Assembly: GCA_964551295.1 (NCBI GenBank)
Contig: CAZKDJ010000224.1
Span: 1 to 6,477, forward strand
Direction of reading: 5' to 3'
DNA from: JAFGED01 sp964551295
GTDB lineage: Bacteria; Chloroflexota; Anaerolineae; B4-G1
DNA: 6,477 bases
Shown: one piece after another, positions 1 through 6,260 of the stretch
Layout of the letters: every line of letters begins with the position of its first letter
Position numbering within the stretch: position 1 is the stretch's first letter
Translations under genes and position numbers: made by a program
Notes under the pieces: generated by a model
The model's input: the letters and a program-made list of their open reading frames with translations, nothing else
Told to the model about the DNA's origin: nothing
Database searches by the model: none

Positions 1-17
1 GGGCGGCTACGCCGCCC
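1..17. repeat. Perfect 7-bp hairpin at the left window edge
   Basis: GGGCGGC (1-7) and GCCGCCC (11-17) are perfect reverse complements around a 3-nt TAC loop. The hairpin lies at the very start of the window, so its outer extent is unknown. No T-tract follows it on the + strand; instead come two six-C runs (23-28 and 30-35), which are G-runs on the - strand. It could be the end of a longer terminator or a dispersed repeat lying mostly outside the window. Confidence 0.4.
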
Positions 18-354
18 TCACACCCCCCGCCCCCCGGATTATTGAGATGATACAAACAGGCGGTATTTTGTCTCGGCGATCTCTTTCAGGCATATCCGGT
101 TTTTTCCTTCTCCTTCAGCGTCTCACGGGCCAGGCGTTCGCTGGTTTCCAGCCTATGCTACCATGTTGAGGTTACCGCAAGTTCTCCTCGGGGTTACCAT
201 AGGGTTACCGTTGTACTCTCGATGATGATGCTTCAAAGCGTGGGCTGGTGCTGGACGGAAGGGAAACCAGAGGCGGACATTTGTCAGTCGAGTGGGCGTC
301 GAAAGGGATACGTTTCCCCGACGGATGTTCTATGGGGGGGAGGCAGGCTACGTT
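18..354. other. Non-coding stretch left of the deaminase gene
   Basis: No convincing gene is present. Short open frames here have no recognisable protein motifs. The stretch contains a C-rich block at 23-35, a T-rich patch around 99-110, the GGTTACC heptamer set at 170-209, and a G7 run near 334-340. A 23-codon - strand frame ending at TGA 88-86 reads like a charged helix but is bounded upstream by a stop, so at best it is the tail of a decayed gene. Confidence 0.5.
170..209 (+). repeat. Three GGTTACC heptamers spaced 22 and 11 bp
   Basis: GGTTACC occurs at 170-176, 192-198 and 203-209. The start-to-start spacings are 22 and 11 bp, about two turns and one turn of DNA, so all three copies face the same side of the helix. 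The heptamer is a near-palindrome (GGT-N-ACC). The spacings are not multiples of three, so coding constraint does not explain the repetition. It may be an operator or protein-binding array upstream of the deaminase/glycosylase promoter. No regulator is identified. Confidence 0.45.
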
Positions 355-383
355 TTGTCCTGCACCTGGAAATATGATAAGAT
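355..383 (+). promoter_or_regulatory. Candidate sigma-70 promoter of the deaminase-UDG pair
   Basis: TTGTCC (355-360) matches four of six -35 consensus bases. A 17-bp spacer follows, then TAAGAT (378-383), which matches four of six -10 bases. A TGA triplet just before the -10 gives an extended -10 (TGN). Initiation would fall near 390, about 43 nt before the ATG at 433. An overlapping TATGAT (373-378) is a closer -10 match but lacks a suitably spaced -35. This is by eye only. Confidence 0.4.
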
Positions 384-396
384 ATTCCCAAGCGGT

Positions 397-416
397 TGCC
401 GTCATTTGTGACGGTA
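397..416 (+). promoter_or_regulatory. Hairpin in the 5' leader of the deaminase gene
   Basis: CCGTCA (399-404) pairs perfectly with TGACGG (409-414) around a TTTG tetraloop. A G-U pair and a U-A pair extend the stem to 8 bp (397-416). It sits just after the predicted transcription start and four bases before the GGGAG ribosome site (421-425). It could act as an RNA element affecting translation or mRNA stability, or as a DNA operator half-site pair. Confidence 0.4.
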
Positions 417-432
417 TGATGGGAGATCACCG

Positions 433-923
433 ATGCATAATGACTTGGATTTGAAGCACTTACACCGTGCCATCCAGTTGGCCCACGCGGCTCGACAAGC
501 GGGAAATCTGCCGATCGGTGCGGTTATGCTCTCGATGGCGGAATCGTAGCAGAGGGAAAGAACGCGATTTTGGCGCTGGTGCTTGCTCCCAATCGTCACG
601 CCGAGATCGAGACGCTCGATGCATTGCCCTGCGCGCTGCGGGCGCGGGCGGGGGCGGGGGAGATGACGCTGTACACGACGCTGGAGCCCTGCCTGATGTG
701 CCTGGGGGCGATCCTCGTTTACCACATTGGGCGCGTCGTCTTTGGCGCCTACGATTACCGCGGTGGGTGCTCGTGCGTTTTGGATCATATGCCGCCCGCT
801 TTCGAGAGCATATTCGAGGGTGTGGAATGGGTCGGCCCGGCTTTGCCGCAGGTGTGCGATGAACTCAGTAAGGAGGTCGCTGCACTGGTGAAGGAGCGCC
901 GGCGTTGGATGGGATTGGACTGA
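433..923 (+). pseudogene. TadA-like zinc nucleoside/tRNA deaminase, frameshifted
   Basis: A cytidine/deoxycytidylate-superfamily deaminase that hydrolytically deaminates a base using a zinc-bound water; the substrate (tRNA adenosine, or a free base or nucleoside) cannot be fixed from sequence. The ATG at 433 follows GGGAG (421-425) with a 7-nt gap. The first 31 codons end in the family-like NLPIGAV, then the frame runs into TAG at 544-546. Dropping to the next frame at 528 continues with ALDGGIVAEGKN and stays open to TGA 921-923. One missing base near 527 explains the break. The restored protein is about 163 residues, close to E. coli TadA (167). Zinc and catalytic residues are intact after the shift: H56-A-E58 (cac at 597), and P-C87-x-x-C90 in TLEPCLMC (684-701). 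The family call is firm. Whether the lesion is a real mutation or an assembly error is open; without it the gene looks fully functional. The downstream open part could initiate only weakly, at TTG 570. Confidence 0.85.
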
Positions 924-928
924 AGGAG
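923..928 (+). promoter_or_regulatory. Ribosome-binding site of the uracil-DNA glycosylase gene
   Basis: AAGGAG overlaps the last base of the deaminase stop codon. It lies 7 nt before an in-frame CTG at 936 and 16 nt before the TTG at 945. The spacing favours initiation at CTG 936, but TTG is the commoner start codon, so the true start is ambiguous by three codons. There is no in-frame ATG or GTG between the stop and the conserved region. The placement also suggests translational coupling to the deaminase. Confidence 0.6.
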
Positions 929-944
929 TCGTCCGCTGGAAACA

Positions 945-1481
945 TTGGAGACTATCGCAGCAGAGATTTGCGCATGCACGGCCTGTGGTCTGCACGAGAC
1001 GCGCACGCAGGCCGTGGTCGGCAGCGGTATGGCCGATGCCCGGGTCGCCTTCGTCGGCGAGGCGCCGGGAGCGCAGGAGGATAAACGCGGGGTGCCCTTT
1101 GTGGGGCGGGCGGGCAAGCTGCTCGACCAGCTCTTGGAGCGTATTGGCTTGGAAAGGGAGCGGGTGGCTATCCTCAACGTGATCAAATGCCGCCCGCCGG
1201 ACAACCGCCCGCCGCGCAAGGGAGAGATCGCCGCTTGTCATCATTTCTTGGAGTGGCAGCTGGCCGTGATCCAGCCCGAGCTGGTGGTCACGCTGGGCCG
1301 GTTCTCCCTGGTCCATTTCTGCCCGGAGGCCAGTATCACTCAGGTTCACGGCCAGGTGCAGCATGCAGGCGACCTGTTGGTCTATCCGGTGTATCACCCC
1401 GCGGCGGCATTCCACCGGGCTGAATGGAAACTGGCGCTGGAGGAGGACTTTCAGCGTATCCCAGAACTTTTGACCGGTTGA
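945..1481 (+). CDS. Family 4 (4Fe-4S) uracil-DNA glycosylase
   Basis: Excises uracil from DNA, arising from cytosine deamination or dUTP incorporation, to start base-excision repair in the cytoplasm. The 178-residue product is normal for family 4. Four cysteines fit the cluster pattern: C11-x2-C14 near the N-terminus, C82 in NVIKCRPP, and C98 after 15 residues. C9 is an extra nearby cysteine. Active-site motifs are GEAPGAQED (38-46, with the motif-A glutamate E39), FVGRAGKLL (52-60), KCRPPDNRPP (81-90), and YHPAAAF (150-156, with the family histidine H151; L is more usual than F at the last position). The start taken here is TTG 945; CTG 936 would add three residues and sits better relative to AAGGAG at 923-928. 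The gene follows the deaminase by 21 nt on the same strand, so co-transcription is likely. Family assignment is firm. Confidence 0.95.
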   Translation: METIAAEICACTACGLHETRTQAVVGSGMADARVAFVGEAPGAQEDKRGVPFVGRAGKLLDQLLERIGLERERVAILNVIKCRPPDNRPPRKGEIAACHHFLEWQLAVIQPELVVTLGRFSLVHFCPEASITQVHGQVQHAGDLLVYPVYHPAAAFHRAEWKLALEEDFQRIPELLTG

Positions 1482-1633
1482 TTGGCGTCATAGGAATCGT
1501 TTTTGCCCTTTCTGATACCAACGCTTACTCGTGCGGTGTCCATTGTGGGTTGGATGCTCCGTCCAAGAGCGCCCGAGTGTCGCATAAGGCGGTATAGTGA
1601 CGTTACTCTACGTGTGGTAGTGGGGGAGAGGCT
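1482..1633. other. Convergent spacer between the UDG and tex genes
   Basis: This 152-bp spacer separates two converging genes and should hold terminators, but I see no canonical hairpin plus T-tract. The best structure is TTGGATG (1550-1556) against CGTCCAA (1560-1566) with a 3-nt CTC loop, a 7-bp stem including one G-U pair and with no T-run after it. A T5 run at 1500-1504 lacks a preceding stem. AGTGACGTTACT (near 1596-1607) is an imperfect palindrome. Confidence 0.35.
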
Positions 1634-3784
1634 CTAGGGGCGTCGAAAACCTTCGAGATACGATTTTCTTGTCCATCCTAACCCGATCCTTCCTCGCTCC
1701 GGCTCTACGCTCAGGATCTCGACTGCGATCACGTCACCGACTTGCAGAGAGGCGTCTGTGGGGACCTTGCTGCAGTGCAGCAGGCCGTCGTTCTTGACGC
1801 CGATGTCGACGAACGCGCCGAAATCGACCACGTTGCGCACGGTGCCCTGCAGCCGCATCCCTGGCTGCAAATTGTCCATCTTGAGTACGTCGCTGCGCAG
1901 GATGGGGGGTGGGGCATCCTGGCGCGGATCGCGGCCCGGGCGCACGAGTTGCTCCAGGATGTCGGCCAGCGTAGGGACGCCCGTGTCCAGCTCGGCGGCC
2001 AGAGCCTCCAGCGATTGCCGTTCCCGCAGGGCAGCCAGCGGCGCTTCCCGCCCCGCCGGCGGCGTGTGGGGAGTGACCCCAGCGTGGGCCAGCACCGCCT
2101 CGGCCACGGGGTAGCTTTCAGGGTGGATGGCACTGCTGTCCAGAGGGTTGTCGCCATCGCGCACACGTAGGAAACCGGCCGCCTGCTCGAACGTCTTGGG
2201 CCCCAGTCCGGCTACGCTCTCTAGCGCTGCCCGGCTGGGGAAAGGCCCGTGCTCGTCCCGGTGGGCCACGATGCGCTTGGCCAGCTTGGGTCCTATGCTG
2301 GCCACGTGAGTCAGCAGGGCGGGGGAGGCGGTGTTCACGTCGACGCCCACCTGGTTGACCACGCTCTCGACCACGCCCTGGAGTGCTTCGGCCAGGTTCG
2401 CCTGGTTCACGTCGTGCTGGTACATGCCGACGCCGATGGATTTGGGATCGATCTTGACCAGCTCGGCCAGGGGGTCCTGCACCCGCCGGGCGATGGACAC
2501 TGCGCCGCGCAGACTGACGTCCAGGTCGGGTAGCTCGGCGCGGGCGAGCTGGCTGGCACTGTAGACGCTGGCGCCGGCCTCGCTGACGATGAGATATTGG
2601 ATGTCCAGATCGTGGATCGTCTCGGCGACGAACTGCTCAGTCTTGCGGGAGGCGGTGCCGTTGCCGATGGCGACCAGGGTGACGCCGTGCCGGGCGCAGA
2701 GACGGGCCACAGTATTCTTGGCCGCGTCCCATCGTTTCTGTGGCTCGTGAGGGTAGATGGTGGCGGTGTCGAGCACCTTGCCGGTAGGATCGACGACGGC
2801 GACCTTGCAGCCGGTGCGGAAGCCGGGATCGATGCCCAGCACCGTGTGCTCGAGCAGGGGCGGCTGGCCCAGCAGGGCGCGCAGGTTGGTGGCGAAGACG
2901 GCGATGGCGTGGGTCTCGGCATCTTCGGTGAGGGTGCGACGCACGCCCCGCTCGATGGCGGGCAGCAGCAGCCGCTGGGCGGCGTCCTCCGCTGCCATCA
3001 GCAGCTGTTCCACCAGGGGCGACTGCGGGTCGGGGCGAAAGACCGCGCCGACGGCCGACCGCCAGTCGCGCCCGGCGATCTCGACGCGCACCCGTAGCAC
3101 CTTTTCGCTCTCGCCGCGGTTGATGGCCAGCACCTGGTGTGGGCGTAGCCGCTCGACCGGGAGTTCAAAGGCGTAGTAGAGTTTATAAGTTGCCTTGGCG
3201 TCGTCGGCACCAGCGATCTTTTCCGTGTGGAGAGTGGATCGTGTGAGCGCCCGCTGGCGCACGGTGCCCCGCACGCCGGCGTGATCGCTGATAGTTTCGG
3301 CGACGATGTCACGTGCCCCGGCCCACGCATCCTCCACAGTCGGCACCTCCTCAGAGAGGTGAGGAGCGGCGAGTTCCTCCAACGTCTGAGGCGTGTGTGC
3401 CTGCTCTAGGATGAGATTGGCCAGGTCCCCGAGTCCTCTCTCGCGGGCGATCTGGGCGCGGGTGCGGCGCTTGGGTTTGTAGGGCTGGTATAGGTCCTCC
3501 AGCGTGGTGAGGGAGTCGGCTTCCAGCAGCTGCTGACGTAGCTCGGGTGTCATCTGGCCCTGTTCCTCGACGGAGGCGACGATTGTCTGGCGACGCTCCT
3601 CCAGGTTGCGCAGCCTGGTCAGCAGGGCGCTCAGCTGGCGGATCTGTTCTTCGTCCAGCCCGCCGGTGACCTCCTTGCGGTAGCGGGCGATGAAAGGGAG
3701 CGTGTTGCCTGCGTCCAGTAGCTCGATCGTAGCGGCGACCTGCTGGGGAGGCAGGTTGAGTTGGGCAGCGATCTTGTTGCGCAT
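1634..3784 (-). CDS. tex: Tex, transcription accessory / S1 RNA-binding protein
   Basis: Tex is a conserved cytoplasmic nucleic-acid-binding protein tied to transcription and RNA metabolism; its exact biochemical role is not settled. The 716-residue product lies at the short end of the family (about 720-780). An N-terminal helical Tex region carries NTLPFIARYRKEVTGGLDE (27-45) and DLYQPYKPKRRTRAQIARE (97-115). A YqgF/RNase H-like domain follows, with LGIDPGFRTGCKVAVVD (316-332), IGNGTASRKTE (373-383), SEAGASVYSAS (401-411) and KIDPKSIGVGMYQHDV (444-459). Helix-hairpin-helix repeats lie at about 479-540, from VDVNTAS through HRDEHGPF to TFEQAAGFLRV. A C-terminal S1 domain at about 639-703 has GTVRNVVDFGAFVDIGV, then LLHCS where LVHIS is usual, and a loop about six residues shorter than usual. 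The ATG at 3784 lies 6 nt after the stop of the upstream sensor gene and has only a weak purine-rich site before it, so translational coupling is likely. The stop is TAG at 1636-1634. Confidence 0.97.
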   Translation of the reverse strand: MRNKIAAQLNLPPQQVAATIELLDAGNTLPFIARYRKEVTGGLDEEQIRQLSALLTRLRNLEERRQTIVASVEEQGQMTPELRQQLLEADSLTTLEDLYQPYKPKRRTRAQIARERGLGDLANLILEQAHTPQTLEELAAPHLSEEVPTVEDAWAGARDIVAETISDHAGVRGTVRQRALTRSTLHTEKIAGADDAKATYKLYYAFELPVERLRPHQVLAINRGESEKVLRVRVEIAGRDWRSAVGAVFRPDPQSPLVEQLLMAAEDAAQRLLLPAIERGVRRTLTEDAETHAIAVFATNLRALLGQPPLLEHTVLGIDPGFRTGCKVAVVDPTGKVLDTATIYPHEPQKRWDAAKNTVARLCARHGVTLVAIGNGTASRKTEQFVAETIHDLDIQYLIVSEAGASVYSASQLARAELPDLDVSLRGAVSIARRVQDPLAELVKIDPKSIGVGMYQHDVNQANLAEALQGVVESVVNQVGVDVNTASPALLTHVASIGPKLAKRIVAHRDEHGPFPSRAALESVAGLGPKTFEQAAGFLRVRDGDNPLDSSAIHPESYPVAEAVLAHAGVTPHTPPAGREAPLAALRERQSLEALAAELDTGVPTLADILEQLVRPGRDPRQDAPPPILRSDVLKMDNLQPGMRLQGTVRNVVDFGAFVDIGVKNDGLLHCSKVPTDASLQVGDVIAVEILSVEPERGRIGLGWTRKSYLEGFRRP

Positions 3785-3790
3785 AGAGTT

Positions 3791-6076
3791 TCACTTCATC
3801 TTGCTCAATGCAAATCGCAGCCCGGTTTGTAGGTTGACCAACGTGTCGATATCGCTCCAGTCGATACCCAGGTCGACAATCGTTTCGGCCACGGTCTCTG
3901 AAATGCCGGTGATGATGGTCTGCGTGCCTTTGAGCCGGGCGGCCTGGACAGTTTTGTTGAGATGGCTGGCGACGCCGCTGTCCACCAGGGGCACGCCGGT
4001 CACGTCCAGAATGACTACCTTGGCATGGTGCTGATTGATGCCGGCCAGAAGGGCGCGGGTGATGTTACGAGCGCGCAGACTGTCTATGCTGCCGATCAGG
4101 GGCATGATGATGATTCCCTCCCACACCGGGATGACGGGCGTCGAAAGTTCCTGAATCACGCGCTGTTGGGCTTCGATGACCTCTTGCTGCAATGTGGCAC
4201 TCTCTGCCTGGGCTTGTTCCCGTTTGGCTATCTCGCGCTGCAACTCAGCCGTACGCTCTTTCACCTGTTGTTCTACCTGGGCATAGGCTTGTTCCAAGGC
4301 AGTTTCGGCTTCTTGGTGTGCTTGGAACAGCAACGCTCCTTTCAGCGCGCTGCTGACTTGTCCGCGCAGAGCCTCGTAGGGTGTGCCCTCGCGCGGCCCC
4401 ATTTCGCATAGGGCAAAGCCAATCTGATCGTCTCGAAAGTACAGCGGCACAACCACGAAACTGAACTGCCTGTGTGGCCACATTCCTTCTGGCAGCAATT
4501 GGCCGGTGGGAAAACGCTGCCTATCTGGTTGCAGCTCGATCCGCCCGCGCTCATCGTAAGCCAACGCCAGCCATGACCGGCCAAGATCCGACTGAGGGTA
4601 TTGGTAAGGTTGGGGTGTTTCGTAAAGGGCGAGATAGCAACTGGGAAAGTTCAAACGGGGTAGACTCTCGGCTAAGGCATCCATCAGGCGCTCCATCTCG
4701 AAGGTGGTGATCAAGTCCTGACTGACCTCACGTAGTACCTGTGCCTGCCGTTCGGTCTGCAAAGCCTGATATGCCTGCGCCCGTTCGGCTACCTCTCCGA
4801 TCATCACTCGAGCCTGCTGCCATAGTGCATCGGCCAGAGTAAACGCCTCGCCGTCAAGGTAGGGCAGCAACCAGCGGCGTAGCATCGAGAGGCCATTTTG
4901 CCACAGCCGCACCCCACTGCCTCTCGTTCCCGCCTGGCGCAGGATGTCGTTCAGTTCGCGCAGAAACAGGCCTGGCGACTGACCTTTGACCTCGGCCACG
5001 AAACTGTCCAACAATTGTTCCATTCGATCGGGATTTGGCTCCTCTGGACTCACCGCTTGCGCCATCTCGGCCACGATATCCGCCCGATGAGTGGCCAGAA
5101 CGGCGTCGAGTGTTTCCTGATCTACTTTCGCCATCCCTGCGGGTTGAGCCGCCTGCGCTACTTCCGTGGACATACAGCCACACGATTGGCGTATCACCAA
5201 CTTGCAGGGCAGGGTCACCTGGTCGGGCACTTTTTCGCCCGCCAGAAGTGCCAGCAGCATCTCGACGGCCTTGTATCCCATCTCGTAAAATGGTGGCCTG
5301 ACTGTCGTCAGGGGAGGCGTGACCGCTGAGCACTCAGCAACATCATCGAAACCAACAATGGCTACTTGTTCTGGCACTCGTACTCCCTGGGCCTGTAGCG
5401 CTTGCAGGGCGGGCAGGGCGAAATTATCATCGGATGTCGCCAGCACCTCAAAATCAACCCCGGGTCGCAGTTCATGTTCGTCGAAATTGGGCAGCTCTAT
5501 ACGAGGGGAGAAAGAGGAGAAGACGAGTTTTGGGTCCAGGGGGATATCGTATTTGGCCAGAGTGTCAACGTAGGCCCGATACCGCTCCTGGTGTAGTCCT
5601 GACTCTGTTCTGTGGATGTACGCGATGCGGCGATAGCCGTGATCTTCGATCAGGTGGGTCAGGATCTCACCCATAGACTCATATTCGGTTTTGAGGATAG
5701 TGGGGGTGCCTGCCAGGGGTCGCTCGAGACCGACGATTGGCAGGGGGTGAAAACGGCTATAGAAATCTCGTAACCCTTTTTCGTCTGGAACGGCTCCGGT
5801 TATGGCGCTGGTCGAGATGATGAGGCCGTCAAGTTTGGCGGCGCTGGCCAGGTCGTAAACGATGTTTCGCTCAGCATCATATCCGGCGGGGTCAAAAATG
5901 ATGCTACCGGGGAAGCAGATTAGGTTGACGTCTCGTTCCTGACAGGCATCAACCATGCCCTCTACCGGTGACAGAGCCCAGGGGTAGGTAAGTCTCCTTG
6001 TTAGCAAGCCTATGGTTGGGCGTGCATTTTGTGGTTGGGCTCGACTGTTGAGGTCAGGTTTCTGGCGTTCGGTCAC
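3791..6076 (-). CDS. LacI-type ligand sensor with GAF and RsbR-type STAS domains
   Basis: Predicted cytosolic signalling protein of 761 residues with no signal peptide or membrane segment. Residues 19-300 form a LacI/PBP type-1 ligand-binding fold: RPTIGLLTRR at the start, KLDGLIISTS (81-90), DHGYRRIAYIHR (145-156), VRVPEQVAIVGFDDV (232-246), ending in RQSCGC (296-301). The LacI helix-turn-helix is absent, so it should not bind operators as LacI does. A helical linker (about 315-445) precedes a GAF-like domain (about 446-585), followed by a charged coiled coil (about 587-640). Residues 640-758 are a STAS domain of the RsbR kind (STPVIPVWEGI, MPLIGSIDS, VILDVTGVPLVDSGVASHL). T693 and the S726/T728/T732 cluster are candidate phosphorylation sites by position, unproven. 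Inference: ligand binding is passed through GAF and coiled coil to a partner-switch output, as in stressosomes. No RsbS, RsbT or kinase gene is visible here. The GTG start at 6076 is set by GGAGG 7 nt upstream. The gene is first in an operon with tex. Confidence 0.9.
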   Translation of the reverse strand: MTERQKPDLNSRAQPQNARPTIGLLTRRLTYPWALSPVEGMVDACQERDVNLICFPGSIIFDPAGYDAERNIVYDLASAAKLDGLIISTSAITGAVPDEKGLRDFYSRFHPLPIVGLERPLAGTPTILKTEYESMGEILTHLIEDHGYRRIAYIHRTESGLHQERYRAYVDTLAKYDIPLDPKLVFSSFSPRIELPNFDEHELRPGVDFEVLATSDDNFALPALQALQAQGVRVPEQVAIVGFDDVAECSAVTPPLTTVRPPFYEMGYKAVEMLLALLAGEKVPDQVTLPCKLVIRQSCGCMSTEVAQAAQPAGMAKVDQETLDAVLATHRADIVAEMAQAVSPEEPNPDRMEQLLDSFVAEVKGQSPGLFLRELNDILRQAGTRGSGVRLWQNGLSMLRRWLLPYLDGEAFTLADALWQQARVMIGEVAERAQAYQALQTERQAQVLREVSQDLITTFEMERLMDALAESLPRLNFPSCYLALYETPQPYQYPQSDLGRSWLALAYDERGRIELQPDRQRFPTGQLLPEGMWPHRQFSFVVVPLYFRDDQIGFALCEMGPREGTPYEALRGQVSSALKGALLFQAHQEAETALEQAYAQVEQQVKERTAELQREIAKREQAQAESATLQQEVIEAQQRVIQELSTPVIPVWEGIIIMPLIGSIDSLRARNITRALLAGINQHHAKVVILDVTGVPLVDSGVASHLNKTVQAARLKGTQTIITGISETVAETIVDLGIDWSDIDTLVNLQTGLRFALSKMK

Positions 6077-6083
6077 GTGTACG

Positions 6084-6088
6084 CCTCC
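6084..6088 (-). promoter_or_regulatory. Strong ribosome-binding site fixing a GTG start
   Basis: On the - strand the sequence reads GGAGG, then seven bases, then GTG at 6076-6074. This core Shine-Dalgarno at ideal spacing supports the GTG start of the LacI/GAF/STAS sensor. The first copy of a 10-bp direct repeat directly abuts this site. Confidence 0.75.
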
Positions 6089-6122
6089 GGTGTGGGCAAT
6101 CGTTGATCTTTTGGTGTGGGCA
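6089..6122 (-). repeat. 10-bp direct repeat beside the sensor ribosome site
   Basis: GGTGTGGGCA occurs at 6089-6098 and again at 6113-6122 on the + strand (TGCCCACACC on the coding strand), 24 bp from start to start. Both copies fall in the predicted 5' leader of the sensor gene, and one abuts the GGAGG site. The arrangement could be an operator pair or an RNA-level control site. No regulator is identified. Confidence 0.45.
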
Positions 6123-6169
6123 GTGTACCACGACGAATTTGTCTAGGGCTGAAGCCGGTCATTCTGTTT

Positions 6170-6198
6170 TCTATACCATGTGTTTGAGTTTAGCACAA
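6170..6198 (-). promoter_or_regulatory. Candidate extended -10 promoter of the sensor-tex operon
   Basis: On the - strand TTGTGC (6198-6193) is followed by a 17-bp spacer and TATAGA (6175-6170). The last three spacer bases are TGG, giving an extended -10 motif (TGN-TATAGA). The -35 is weak (three of six) and the -10 fair (four of six). Initiation near 6163 would give a leader of about 87 nt containing the paired 10-bp repeats. No comparable promoter is seen between the sensor gene and tex. Confidence 0.4.
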
Positions 6199-6260
6199 GA
6201 TGGGAAAAAAGAAAAGCGCTTTTTTGCTTCTAAACCGTTGTGGTTAAGGTTGATCTCATG

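Noticed and set aside
23..35. Possible G-quadruplex on the - strand (two G6 runs plus a nearby G3)
   Set aside because: Only three separated runs of three or more G are present close together, so a canonical three-tetrad quadruplex is not supported.
170..209. Heptamer cluster as a CRISPR or iteron origin
   Set aside because: Only three 7-bp copies with unequal spacing, no spacers and no neighbouring replication or cas gene.
248..454. A 68-residue + strand frame overlapping the deaminase start
   Set aside because: It overlaps the better-supported ATG at 433 in another frame, covers the predicted promoter and leader hairpin, and shows no family motifs.
402..1415. A 337-residue - strand frame opposite the deaminase and glycosylase genes
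   Set aside because: It is an antisense frame over two genes with clear catalytic motifs, and its translation shows no domain signature; GC-rich DNA commonly yields such frames.
1550..1566. Hairpin in the convergent spacer as the shared terminator
   Set aside because: The 7-bp stem includes a G-U pair and no T-tract follows on either strand, so I do not call it a terminator.
6212..6225. AAAAGCGCTTTTTT as an intrinsic terminator
   Set aside because: The palindrome has no loop and only a short GC core; it is more likely a simple A/T-rich palindrome.
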